The position numbers were made by a program, and so were the translations under genes. Below are positions 25,175 through 33,517 of a stretch of 64,000 nt of DNA, in pieces. Position 1 is the first letter of the stretch. Each line of letters opens with the position of its first letter. Source of the stretch: Microbacterium halimionae (lineage in GTDB: Bacteria > Actinomycetota > Actinomycetes > Actinomycetales > Microbacteriaceae); assembly GCF_011761265.1 (NCBI RefSeq), contig NZ_JAAOZB010000001.1:1-64000 (forward strand). The letters run 5' to 3'. The notes beneath the pieces are model-generated. The model was not told where the DNA came from. It did no database searches and was given only the letters and a program-made list of their open reading frames with translations.

Positions 25175-26118
25175 GGGTATGGCGACCAGTCAGGCTCGCG
25201 CTTTTCGAGAAACGAGTCACGCCCTTCGACGGCTTCGTCAGTTCCGTATGCCAGGCGGGTTGCCTCGCCCGCGAACACCTGTTGCCCGACAAGACCGTCA
25301 TCAACAGCATTGAAAGCGAATTTCAGCATCCGAATCGCTGTCGGTGACTTCGTGAGGATCGTGCGCGCCATCGAGATAGCTTCGCGCTCAAGGTCAGCGT
25401 GAGCCACGACACGATTGACAGCGCCCATCTCGTAGGCGCGATCAGCGGAATACTCCTCGGCGAGAAAGAACACTTCACGGGCGATCTTCTGCCCAGTTTG
25501 GCGTGCCATGTACGCCGAGCCGTAGCCGGCGTCGAAAGAGCCGACATCGGCATCCGTCTGCTTGAAACGGCCGTGTTCGCGAGACGCGATGGAGAGGTCG
25601 CAAACGACATGAAGCGAGTGACCGCCACCAGCAGCCCACCCGGGAATCACCGCGATGACGACCTTCGGCATGAAGCGGATCAAGCGCTGCACCTCGAGAA
25701 TGTGCAGTCTGCCCGTTCGCGCGGCCATCGAGGGGTCACGACTCGCCGCATTGGCGCTCGGCGCTGCGGCGGGTTGCGACCCGTCGGCTGGTGCTTCATC
25801 AGCGGCGTACTGGTACCCGTCGCGGCCACGGATCCGCTGGTCACCACCGGAGCAGAAGGCCCAGCCGCCGTCTTTCGCACTTGGGCCGTTGCCGGTCAGC
25901 AGCACGACTCCGATACGAGGGTTTTGCCGTGCATCATCGAGTGCACGATAAAGCTCATCGACCGTGTGGGGGCGAAACGCGTTCCGCACCTCTGGGCGAT
26001 CGAATGCGATGCGAGCGATGCGACCATCGAGCGAGATGTGCGACGTGATGTCGGTGAATTCTTCTGCTCCCGGCGCCACCGCCCACTCGGCCTCATCGAA
26101 GATGTCAGATACGCTCAT
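25162..26118 (-). CDS. menB: 1,4-dihydroxy-2-naphthoyl-CoA synthase
   Basis: About 318 residues of the crotonase fold. RPEVRNAFRPHTVDEL, FCSGGDQRIRG (oxyanion side), PGWAAGGGHSLHVVCDLSIAS and the MenB-specific GSFDAGYGSAYMARQ are all intact, and the C-terminus is the family PDWSPYPWHY. It ring-closes o-succinylbenzoyl-CoA. An Ala/Pro/Ser-rich insertion of about 30 residues (around 110-140) is longer than in most homologues I remember. ATG 26118 overlaps the stop of the LLM gene (ATGA) and has GGGA 8 nt upstream. Confidence 0.95.
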   Translation of the reverse strand: MSVSDIFDEAEWAVAPGAEEFTDITSHISLDGRIARIAFDRPEVRNAFRPHTVDELYRALDDARQNPRIGVVLLTGNGPSAKDGGWAFCSGGDQRIRGRDGYQYAADEAPADGSQPAAAPSANAASRDPSMAARTGRLHILEVQRLIRFMPKVVIAVIPGWAAGGGHSLHVVCDLSIASREHGRFKQTDADVGSFDAGYGSAYMARQTGQKIAREVFFLAEEYSADRAYEMGAVNRVVAHADLEREAISMARTILTKSPTAIRMLKFAFNAVDDGLVGQQVFAGEATRLAYGTDEAVEGRDSFLEKREPDWSPYPWHY

Positions 26119-26909
26119 GCGTTTTTCCCGTCGCGCCACGCCAGCCAGCGCTTGACCAGCTCGTAGTCCCACTCCGGCCCGAGAAGCCCCAGAGTGAACA
26201 GTCGCGTGCCCTGTGCGTGCAGCGCGTCTGCGGTTGCTTCGTCACGATCGCGAAGTTCGTTCGAGATCGTGAGATTTGAAAGGTCGCGCTCCTCCCGCTC
26301 GGCATGACGCTTGATCACGTCGACCTTGTGGGAAACGTCTTCTGGCGCGACAAAACTGTGCCAAATATCGGCGTGACGAGCCACGAGTCGGAGGGTCTTC
26401 TTTTCTCCTGCTCCCCCGATCATGACCGGGATGCGGCGGGTCGGCGCCGGGTTCAACACGCCCCAGCGCGACTCGATGCGCCCAAGTCCTTCGGCGAGCG
26501 CGTCAAGACGCGAACCCGCGGTGCCGAACTCGTAGCCGTACTCGTCGTAGTCGCGTTCAAACCAGCCAGATCCGGTACCGAAGATAAAGCGGCCCTCGCC
26601 GCCCTTGGCGGAAATGTGGTCGATCGTGCGAGCCATGTCTGCCTGCAGATCAGCGTTTCGATAGCTGTTGCAGTTGACGAGTGAACCGAATTCCACGCGC
26701 TCGGTCTGTTCTGCCCATGCGGCGAGCATCGTCCACGCTTCAAAGTGCTCACCATCGGGTGCGCCGAAGAGCGGAAAGAAGTGATCCCAGTTGAAGAGGA
26801 TGTCGACACCGAGATCTTCGAGACGGCGTGCGGCGTCTCGAATGCCGCTGTAACTGACGTGCTGGGGCTGAATCTGCACGCCAAGGCGCACCGGTGTGTC
26901 GATAAGCAT
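26115..26909 (-). CDS. LLM-class F420-dependent oxidoreductase (TIGR03560-like)
   Basis: A 264-residue TIM-barrel luciferase-like monooxygenase. Motifs are LFNWDHFFPLFG, GSLVNCNSYRNADLQADMARTIDHIS, FIFGTGSGWFERDYDEYGYEF and IPVMIGGAGEKKTLRLVARHAD, typical of coenzyme F420 enzymes rather than FMN ones. The substrate is unknown. TAGGCT lies 6 nt before ATG 26909. It is the first gene of the operon with menB, menE and chrA, but no LLM enzyme is a known step of menaquinone synthesis, so its link may be only co-expression. Confidence 0.88.
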   Translation of the reverse strand: MLIDTPVRLGVQIQPQHVSYSGIRDAARRLEDLGVDILFNWDHFFPLFGAPDGEHFEAWTMLAAWAEQTERVEFGSLVNCNSYRNADLQADMARTIDHISAKGGEGRFIFGTGSGWFERDYDEYGYEFGTAGSRLDALAEGLGRIESRWGVLNPAPTRRIPVMIGGAGEKKTLRLVARHADIWHSFVAPEDVSHKVDVIKRHAEREERDLSNLTISNELRDRDEATADALHAQGTRLFTLGLLGPEWDYELVKRWLAWRDGKNA

Positions 26910-26943
26910 GTCGACAGCCTACGACCGGGTCCATGATGGAGCT

Positions 26944-27945
26944 GTGAAAGCAACGCTGCCCCCACTCGAAGAACTCCTCTCCTCCGCCCACGTTGTAACC
27001 CTCCCGCTCGCCACACGGTTCCGCGGCATCGAGGTGCGGGAGGCCATGCTTTTTGACGGCCCCGAGGGCTGGACGGAGTTTTCACCGTTCCTCGAATATG
27101 GCGATGCGGAGGCTGCAACGTGGCTTGCTGCCGCAATTGACTTCGGGTGGATGCCACAACCACCCGCCCGCCGCGGCACTGTCGGCGTCAACGCGACGGT
27201 GCCAGCTGTACCTGCAGCATCTGTGGGAGACGTGCTTGCCCGCTTCGATGGCTGCCGCACCGCGAAGGTCAAAGTGGCCGAACGTGGCCAGACCCTGGCC
27301 GACGACATTGCGCGGGTACGAGCCGTCCGCGAAGTGATGGGTATCGAGGGACGCGTCCGAATCGACGCCAACGGCGGCTGGAACGTCGACGAGGCCGAGC
27401 ACGCGATTCACGCCCTCGCCGATTGCGACCTCGAGTACGTAGAACAGCCATGCGCGAGTGTGCCCGAGCTCGTGGAACTTCGCCGTCGAGTGAAGTTTCA
27501 CGGCATTCCGATTGCTGCCGACGAGAGCGTGAGAAAAGCTGAAGATCCGCTCGCTGTCGCTCGCGCGGGTGCCGCCGACATCCTGATCGTCAAAGTGCAG
27601 CCTCTCGGCGGCGTGAGTCGAGCGCTCGACATCGTGTCGCGCGCGGGGCTTCCTGCCGTGGTCTCGAGTGCCCTCGACACCTCTATCGGACTCTCGATGG
27701 GTGCGGCCTTGGCGGCAGCTCTTCCGGACCTCGACTACGACTGCGGGCTGGGGACAGCGTCGCTGCTTCTCGCGGATGTCATGGAGCAACCGCTGCGGCC
27801 ACGCTCTGGGGCAATATCAACAGCGCGGGTTGCCGCTGACGAATCGACTCTTGCTAAAAATGCGGCATCCGCAGACCGCTTCGACTGGTGGACTTCGCGT
27901 CTCAGCCGCTGTTACGAGATTCTCAGCGCGTCGGCGGAACAATAA
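26944..27945 (+). CDS. menC: o-Succinylbenzoate synthase
   Basis: About 333 residues of the enolase superfamily. The short capping domain is followed by a barrel with the KVKVAE lysine, metal ligands in RIDANGGW, EQPCAS and AADES, and the second lysine in ILIVKVQPLGG. It dehydrates SHCHC to o-succinylbenzoate. GTG 26944 is the sensible start because upstream codons run into the divergent promoter. The 3' end overlaps the convergent TetR gene by 23 nt. Confidence 0.93.
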   Translation: MKATLPPLEELLSSAHVVTLPLATRFRGIEVREAMLFDGPEGWTEFSPFLEYGDAEAATWLAAAIDFGWMPQPPARRGTVGVNATVPAVPAASVGDVLARFDGCRTAKVKVAERGQTLADDIARVRAVREVMGIEGRVRIDANGGWNVDEAEHAIHALADCDLEYVEQPCASVPELVELRRRVKFHGIPIAADESVRKAEDPLAVARAGAADILIVKVQPLGGVSRALDIVSRAGLPAVVSSALDTSIGLSMGAALAAALPDLDYDCGLGTASLLLADVMEQPLRPRSGAISTARVAADESTLAKNAASADRFDWWTSRLSRCYEILSASAEQ

Positions 27946-28570
27946 AAAGTTCGGCGAGCTGTGCGATTCGCTCGCCGCCGATGCCGCGCATCTCATCGAA
28001 GCCGAGCCCCTGCATCGCTCCGCGAATCGCTTCAGATTCCCACACCGAAAGAATCGTGCGGGCTACATCTTTTAGCGGCAACCGCAGGGCCATCTTCTGG
28101 GATTTCGCGACATCGCCGATGATCTGCGCAACCGATTCGCACATGCTTTCTTCGAGCGCAAGATAAGCGGCCGCCAGCTCTTTCTGGCGCAGCGCATGCA
28201 CGCGAATTTCGCTCATGAGCAGAACACCAAGCCGGTCATCACCCGACACGTCAAGCACCTGTTGCACGACACGCATTGCTGAGCCCTGCCCACTGGCGGG
28301 CACGAAGTCACCGCTGCGCTCAAGCGTCGAAATACGTCGGCGCACCGCATCTAGGCGCTCCCCCGAGACCCGATCGACAAGCGCGAGAAAGAGCCCTTCC
28401 TTCGACTCGAAGTTCGAGTAAAAGGCACCGCGTGTGAATCCGGCTCGTTCGCACACGTCTTCTACCGACGCTGCATCGAACCCCGACTCAGCAAACACCT
28501 GTTGCGCGGCGTCAAGAAGACGCTGGCGAGTGAGCTCCCGTCGACGCGACGGAACCGCTGCTTCACTCAT
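27923..28570 (-). CDS. TetR-family transcriptional regulator of the MMPL exporter
   Basis: About 215 residues. The N-terminal helix-turn-helix reads RRRELTRQRLLDAAQQVFAESGFDAASVEDVCERAGFTRGAFYSNFESKEGL in outline (about 8-58), the canonical TetR domain; the ligand domain follows. I chose ATG 28570 (MSEAAVPS), preceded by GAGG; an upstream ATG would add ten odd residues. It is divergent from the MMPL gene, and two GATACA-type palindromes lie in the 138-nt gap, so it very likely represses the exporter and itself. Confidence 0.9.
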   Translation of the reverse strand: MSEAAVPSRRRELTRQRLLDAAQQVFAESGFDAASVEDVCERAGFTRGAFYSNFESKEGLFLALVDRVSGERLDAVRRRISTLERSGDFVPASGQGSAMRVVQQVLDVSGDDRLGVLLMSEIRVHALRQKELAAAYLALEESMCESVAQIIGDVAKSQKMALRLPLKDVARTILSVWESEAIRGAMQGLGFDEMRGIGGERIAQLAELFIVPPTR

Positions 28571-28648
28571 CGTTGCCTCATTTTTCGAGCATGCGCACAT
28601 TGATTATTCACACCTAGCCCTCAGGCTCGCGACGCCGGGTAATCTTAG

Positions 28649-28681
28649 GATACATCTGTGTATCGGATACAACGTTGTATC
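28649..28681. promoter_or_regulatory. Tandem palindromic TetR operators
   Basis: Two 16-bp palindromes, GATACATCTGTGTATC (28649-28664) and GATACAACGTTGTATC (28666-28681), share the half-site GATACA/TGTATC and are separated by one base, so their centres are 17 bp apart. A minus-strand TAAGAT (28647-28642) adjoins the first one, and the MMPL start codon is 27 nt after the second. Confidence 0.82.
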
Positions 28682-28708
28682 GATTGAATCTCAACCCTCG
28701 GAGATGTT

Positions 28709-31492
28709 GTGTCCACTCTGCTTTACTCGCTCGGACGTTGGTCGTACCGTCACCCCTGGCGCGTTCTCCTCACGTGGCTCCTCCTTCTCGCGCTTGCGGG
28801 CGGTGGGGTCGCTCTCTTTGCCAAGGGCACGAGCAACACCTTTTCTATTCCCGGAACAGAATCGCAGGCCGGCCTTGAACAGCTGAGTCACACCTTTCCG
28901 CAGGTCTCAGGAACAAGCGCACAGATTATCGTTGTCGCCGCAGATGGGACTTCCATCACAGACGACGAGTATGTCGAACCGATCGATGATGCGATCAACC
29001 AGCTCGAAGATATCGACGGCGTCCTCGCCGTCACGAGTCCGTACTCCGACACCGTGACGGGGAGCATCTCAGACGACGAGAACGCGGCCCTCATACGTAT
29101 GCAGTTCGAAGGTCAATCAACCGATGTCTCGGATGCCTCGATCTCGGCGCTAGAAAACGTGTCTGATGAGTTAGGGGCAGCACTCCCCAGCGACTCGATC
29201 GTCTCTCTCGGTGGCGACCTGTTCTCGAGCTCCGTGCCAGGTTTGTCGATAACCGAACTGGTCGGGCTGATCATTGCACTTCTCGTGCTGATCGCAACCT
29301 TCCGCTCGTTTGTCATCGCGGGTCTCCCGTTGGCGACCGCGCTCATCGGCGTCGGCCTTTCGATGGCGCTCATCTACGGCGCCACAGCCTTCGCTACCGT
29401 GTCATCGACGACTCCGCTCCTCGCGCTCATGCTCGGGCTTGCGGTCGGTATCGACTACGCGTTGTTCATCATCGCTCGACATCAAGATCAGGTAAGAACG
29501 GGAGTCGACCCCGAGGAGTCCACCGCACGCGCCAACGGCACGGCCGGATCCGCCGTGGTCTTCGCCGGAATCACGGTGCTCATCGCACTCATCGGACTCA
29601 GCTTTGCCAACATCCCGTTTCTTACGACGATGGGAATCGCCGCGGCTGTGGCTGTCGCCATTGCTGTTGCGCTCGCCGTCACGCTGACCCCCGCTCTCCT
29701 CGGCTTCACAAAAGCCCGTGTCGTCGGGTGGCGGCGACGGGTACCCACCGTTGCGAAGGTCTCCAACGAGGCGGAGAAGCCGCGCCAAGGCTTCGCGACT
29801 CGGTGGGTCTCGATTGTGACGAAGCATCCGGTTGTCACGTCGCTCATCGTTGTCGTGACCCTCGGCGTTGTCGCGATCCCGTCTGCGAGCCTGGGCCTCG
29901 CTCTTCCGAACGCCGGGCAGCTGCCAAAGGACAACTCGGCACGCCAGACCTACGACCTGGTCGATGAGTACTTCGGGCCCGGCGCAAACGGGCCGTTGAT
30001 CATGACGGGAACAATCGTCACGTCGACCGATCCGGTGACGCTGATGGATGACATCGCCGACGAGGTCGCAAAGATCCCGGGCGTAAAAGAGATCGCACTG
30101 GCGACGCCGAACGAGTCAGCAGATACCGGCATCGTGCAGATCATCCCCGAGACAGCACCGGATGACCCGGCAACAGCCGACCTGGTGCGAGAACTCCGCG
30201 ACAGGCACGACTACTTCCTCGATGAATACGGCATCGATTTGAAGGTCACGGGTTACACAGCTGTCGCAATCGATATCTCCGACCGACTCTCATCCGCACT
30301 TCTCCCCTTCGGCATCTTCGTGGTCGGCCTCTCACTCATCCTGCTTACGATCGTCTTCCGCTCGATCTGGGTGCCAATCGTTGCCGCACTCGGATACCTG
30401 CTGTCAGTTGTCGCTGCCTTCGGGGTCGTCGCTGCCGTCTTCGAATGGGGGTGGTTCGCCGACGCGCTCCATGTCGCGCGCGTTGGTCCGATCATCAGCT
30501 TCATGCCGATCGTCTTGATGGGTGTGCTTTTCGGACTTGCGATGGACTACCAGGTCTTCCTCGTTTCCCGAATGCGAGAAGACTTCATTCACACTCGCAA
30601 GAAAGCGGGGCATCGCAGTCAGCGCGAAATCGCCATCGCTGCTGTCCGCAGCGGGTTCACGGCATCCGCTCGCGTCGTCACCGCCGCTGGTGTGATCATG
30701 TTCGCGGTGTTTGCCGCGTTCATCCCCGAGGGCGATTCGAACCTGAAACCAATCGCACTCGGCCTTGCCTCCGGCATCGTGATCGACGCTTTTCTCATCC
30801 GAATGACGTTGGTTCCCGCAGTGATGGCGTTGCTCGGCGACAAAGCGTGGTGGATTCCGAAATGGCTGGACCGGATTCTGCCGCACTTCGACATCGAGGG
30901 GGAGGCCGTTGAACGCGAGCTCAGTCTCGCCGAGTGGCCCGAGCCGAACTGCACAGCGGCAGTCGTTGCCGAGGATCTCGCACTGCACGATAACCAGGGT
31001 GCACAGTATTCAAACGTCACTGTGCGAATCGAACCGGGCGAGACGCTCGTCATCTCGGGCGTGGACGCGCTCGGCCCGCGCGCTCTCGGTTTGACCTTCG
31101 CCGGACGCCTCGACCCGAGCGAAGGCCGATTGCGCGTCACTGGGCATCTTTTGCCCGAACGCTCTGCGTGGGCACGTGCCTACGTCGGCGTTGCGTTGCT
31201 TGACGGTGCTGCAGACCCGGAGCGAGAACTACGCACCGCTCTCGGAGGCGGCACGACGCTCATCATGATCGACGGCCTCGACCGAGTACCCGCTTCGGAG
31301 CGATACGTCGTGACCGAACTGATCAGGGCTGCCGCGGGCTCTCGCACGCTCACAGTTGTCGCTACAACGACAGAGGCCGTCGATACCCGCGCACTTCTCG
31401 TTGATAGTGGGCTTCCACAACCAACGAATCTGACTCTGACCGAATCGGGTGGCTCCATCGCCACCGCAATTGCCTCCGAGGTCTCCGCATGA
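28709..31492 (+). CDS. MMPL/RND-family exporter with a degenerate ABC-ATPase-like C-terminus
   Basis: A 927-residue membrane protein. Residues 1-735 form an actinobacterial MMPL transporter: an N-terminal helix, an outer domain (about 45-165), helices with GIDYALFIIAR (near 250), a second outer domain (about 395-525) and the second helix set with GLAMDYQVFLVSRMRE (near 611). The acidic residues in GIDY and MDYQ are the proton-relay sites. From about 750 on there is a soluble domain that resembles an ABC ATPase (GETLVISG, then LIMIDGLDRVP like Walker B), but with no lysine in the P-loop. GGAG lies 6 nt before GTG 28709. Substrate unknown (lipid or drug). Confidence 0.88.
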   Translation: MSTLLYSLGRWSYRHPWRVLLTWLLLLALAGGGVALFAKGTSNTFSIPGTESQAGLEQLSHTFPQVSGTSAQIIVVAADGTSITDDEYVEPIDDAINQLEDIDGVLAVTSPYSDTVTGSISDDENAALIRMQFEGQSTDVSDASISALENVSDELGAALPSDSIVSLGGDLFSSSVPGLSITELVGLIIALLVLIATFRSFVIAGLPLATALIGVGLSMALIYGATAFATVSSTTPLLALMLGLAVGIDYALFIIARHQDQVRTGVDPEESTARANGTAGSAVVFAGITVLIALIGLSFANIPFLTTMGIAAAVAVAIAVALAVTLTPALLGFTKARVVGWRRRVPTVAKVSNEAEKPRQGFATRWVSIVTKHPVVTSLIVVVTLGVVAIPSASLGLALPNAGQLPKDNSARQTYDLVDEYFGPGANGPLIMTGTIVTSTDPVTLMDDIADEVAKIPGVKEIALATPNESADTGIVQIIPETAPDDPATADLVRELRDRHDYFLDEYGIDLKVTGYTAVAIDISDRLSSALLPFGIFVVGLSLILLTIVFRSIWVPIVAALGYLLSVVAAFGVVAAVFEWGWFADALHVARVGPIISFMPIVLMGVLFGLAMDYQVFLVSRMREDFIHTRKKAGHRSQREIAIAAVRSGFTASARVVTAAGVIMFAVFAAFIPEGDSNLKPIALGLASGIVIDAFLIRMTLVPAVMALLGDKAWWIPKWLDRILPHFDIEGEAVERELSLAEWPEPNCTAAVVAEDLALHDNQGAQYSNVTVRIEPGETLVISGVDALGPRALGLTFAGRLDPSEGRLRVTGHLLPERSAWARAYVGVALLDGAADPERELRTALGGGTTLIMIDGLDRVPASERYVVTELIRAAAGSRTLTVVATTTEAVDTRALLVDSGLPQPTNLTLTESGGSIATAIASEVSA

Positions 31493-33417
31493 GTACATTC
31501 ATCGAACGCGCCCGCAATCGTCGCCCCGTTACCTGGTTGACACTGATCGGGGTGTTGCTGCTCCCCGCTCTGATCGGCGGTGTGCTTGTGGTCGCGCTCT
31601 ACAACCCGGTCGACCAGCTCGACAACATGACGGCAGCAATCGTGAACAACGACGAACCCGTCACCCTCAACGATCAGACTGTGCCGCTCGGTCGCCAGCT
31701 GACTGCGGGCCTCGTCGAAGGCTCAGACGATCTTGAGAGCAACCTCGACTGGACGATCACAAACGACGAGGATGCCGCGGCCGGCCTCGCCGACGGTTCG
31801 TATGCTGCTGTCATCACAATTCCGGAAAACTTCTCGGCGGCCGCGACGTCGACAGCGGGTGACGACCCAGAGCAGGCCACGATCGAGGTCACCACCGCCC
31901 CGGATGCCCGAATTGTGGATGAGGCGATCACCGCTCAAGTGACTCAGACCGCTGCATCCTTACTCGGACAGCAACTCTCTGAGACGTACCTCGAGAATGT
32001 CTTCGTCGGGTTCACAAGCCTGAACGAGCAGCTCGGCGAAGCGGCGTCGGGCGCTCACGACCTTGCAGATGGCGCCGAGACAGCCAGCGAAGGCGCGACC
32101 TCTGTTGCCGAGGGGACTGCGTCTGCAGCGTCAGGTGCGGCCGAGCTCCCCTCCGCTGCGACCCAGCTCGCCCAGGGCGCGTCGTCGATCGCTGACGGCG
32201 CTGGCCAGCTGGGGTCGTCACTCGACTCCGCTGCAGCGCAGGTCGTCAACGAAGAACTCCGGGGTGCAGCGCAGCAATCTGCCGCCAACGCCGCGAGCGC
32301 CGCTGATCAGACATCTGCCGTGGCTTCCACACTCGGTGGTCTCGTACAGGAGTGCTATACGATGTCAGGAGCAACCCCAGCATTCTGCGGTGAGCTCGCC
32401 GCAGCGTTGGGCGATCAAGACGCTCCGGCGGAGAACACCGCGATCGGCGCGGCAGTAGCTGCCGGCACCGCGAGCGCTTACGCCGCTCCCACTTCTGATG
32501 GCATCGCCAACCTGATGTCTTCGACCAGCGGCGGTCTCCAGCAGGCCGCAGCCGGGGCTCGCGAGCTGCAGTCCGGAGCATCCCAACTCTCATCCGGTGC
32601 AAGTCAGCTTTCAAACGGCGCAGCTTCTCTTTCTTCCGGGCTGTCCCAACTTTCCGACGGCACGGCTTCACTCGCCGACGGTGTCAATCAATTGGCCGAT
32701 GGCACGAATTCGCTTGCGGACGGACTTGATACTGCCGTCGAGCAGATTCCGACCTATACGGATGCCGAGGCGACAACCCTCGCCGCGGTCGTTGCGGATC
32801 CGGTCGCAGCGGAGGGCGTCGGCACGAACCTCTTCGGAGCCTCGGCCATTCCACTGCTGTCTGCCTTGGCGCTGTGGTTCGGTGGCCTCGCATCTTTCAT
32901 CGCGCTGCAGGCTGTGTCACGTCGAGCACTCGTGAGTCGCCGGTCATCGGCAGCTCTCGCGCTTCGCTCCTTTGCCCCCGCTGCCGCCATCGGCGCCGGA
33001 CAGGGATTCTTAGTCGCCGCTGTCGTGCAGTTCGCGGCATCGTACGAGTGGGGCGAATGGACGTTGTTCGCACTCCTCTGCGTCGCCGTTGGCGTTGCGT
33101 TCGCCGCCATCAACCAGGCGCTCGTCGCGGTGTTTGGCGGAATCGGCCGCTGGTTGAGTGCAATCATCGGTGTGCTTGCCCTGGCAACAGGTGTTGTCTC
33201 GACGGTGCCACCGCTGTTGACACAGATTGCCAACTACATGCCTGTCGCACCCGCCTACAACGCGATGCTCGGTTCGCTGACATCCGCGGGTGGCGTTACC
33301 GCCGGCATCGTGGGGCTCGCGGCTTGGGCGCTGCTTGCGCTTATCGCCACGATCATCGCGACTGCCCAGCGGAGGAAAACCTCCGCACACGGCGTGGCCG
33401 AGGCATCCCTCGCGTAA
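31489..33417 (+). CDS. YhgE/Pip-type membrane protein
   Basis: A 642-residue protein of the YhgE/Pip (phage-infection-protein-like) family. One N-terminal helix (about 14-38) is followed by an extracellular region and a long stretch of alanine/serine/glycine heptads (about 180-425, units of the type ASQLSSGAxxL and ADGxxxLADG) that should form coiled coil. Four to five helices end the protein (from about 445). Members often sit beside MMPL exporters and resemble the permease side of ABC-2 type systems. ATG overlaps the MMPL stop (ATGA), so they form one unit. A Cys pair (QECYT...AFCGE) interrupts the heptads. Confidence 0.85.
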   Translation: MSTFIERARNRRPVTWLTLIGVLLLPALIGGVLVVALYNPVDQLDNMTAAIVNNDEPVTLNDQTVPLGRQLTAGLVEGSDDLESNLDWTITNDEDAAAGLADGSYAAVITIPENFSAAATSTAGDDPEQATIEVTTAPDARIVDEAITAQVTQTAASLLGQQLSETYLENVFVGFTSLNEQLGEAASGAHDLADGAETASEGATSVAEGTASAASGAAELPSAATQLAQGASSIADGAGQLGSSLDSAAAQVVNEELRGAAQQSAANAASAADQTSAVASTLGGLVQECYTMSGATPAFCGELAAALGDQDAPAENTAIGAAVAAGTASAYAAPTSDGIANLMSSTSGGLQQAAAGARELQSGASQLSSGASQLSNGAASLSSGLSQLSDGTASLADGVNQLADGTNSLADGLDTAVEQIPTYTDAEATTLAAVVADPVAAEGVGTNLFGASAIPLLSALALWFGGLASFIALQAVSRRALVSRRSSAALALRSFAPAAAIGAGQGFLVAAVVQFAASYEWGEWTLFALLCVAVGVAFAAINQALVAVFGGIGRWLSAIIGVLALATGVVSTVPPLLTQIANYMPVAPAYNAMLGSLTSAGGVTAGIVGLAAWALLALIATIIATAQRRKTSAHGVAEASLA

Positions 33418-33434
33418 ACAGGTCAACCCCATCC

Positions 33435-33500
33435 CCGCTGACTTGCCCATTTGTGTGGGTGCACAAGGCGCAACACCCACGAATATGGGCAAGTCAGCGG
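33435..33500. repeat. Interspersed palindrome, copy A
   Basis: Two 27-nt arms (33435-33461 and 33474-33500), complementary apart from a few bases, flank a 12-nt loop. The arm begins CCGCTGACTTGCCCAT and ends GTGGGTG. The same arm (GACTTGCCC...GGGTG), with the same 12-nt loop length, occurs at 45956-46011. It fills the gap between the convergent YhgE/Pip and glycosidase genes and may work as a two-way terminator. Confidence 0.85.
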
Positions 33501-33517
33501 TGGAATGAGGCTGAATG

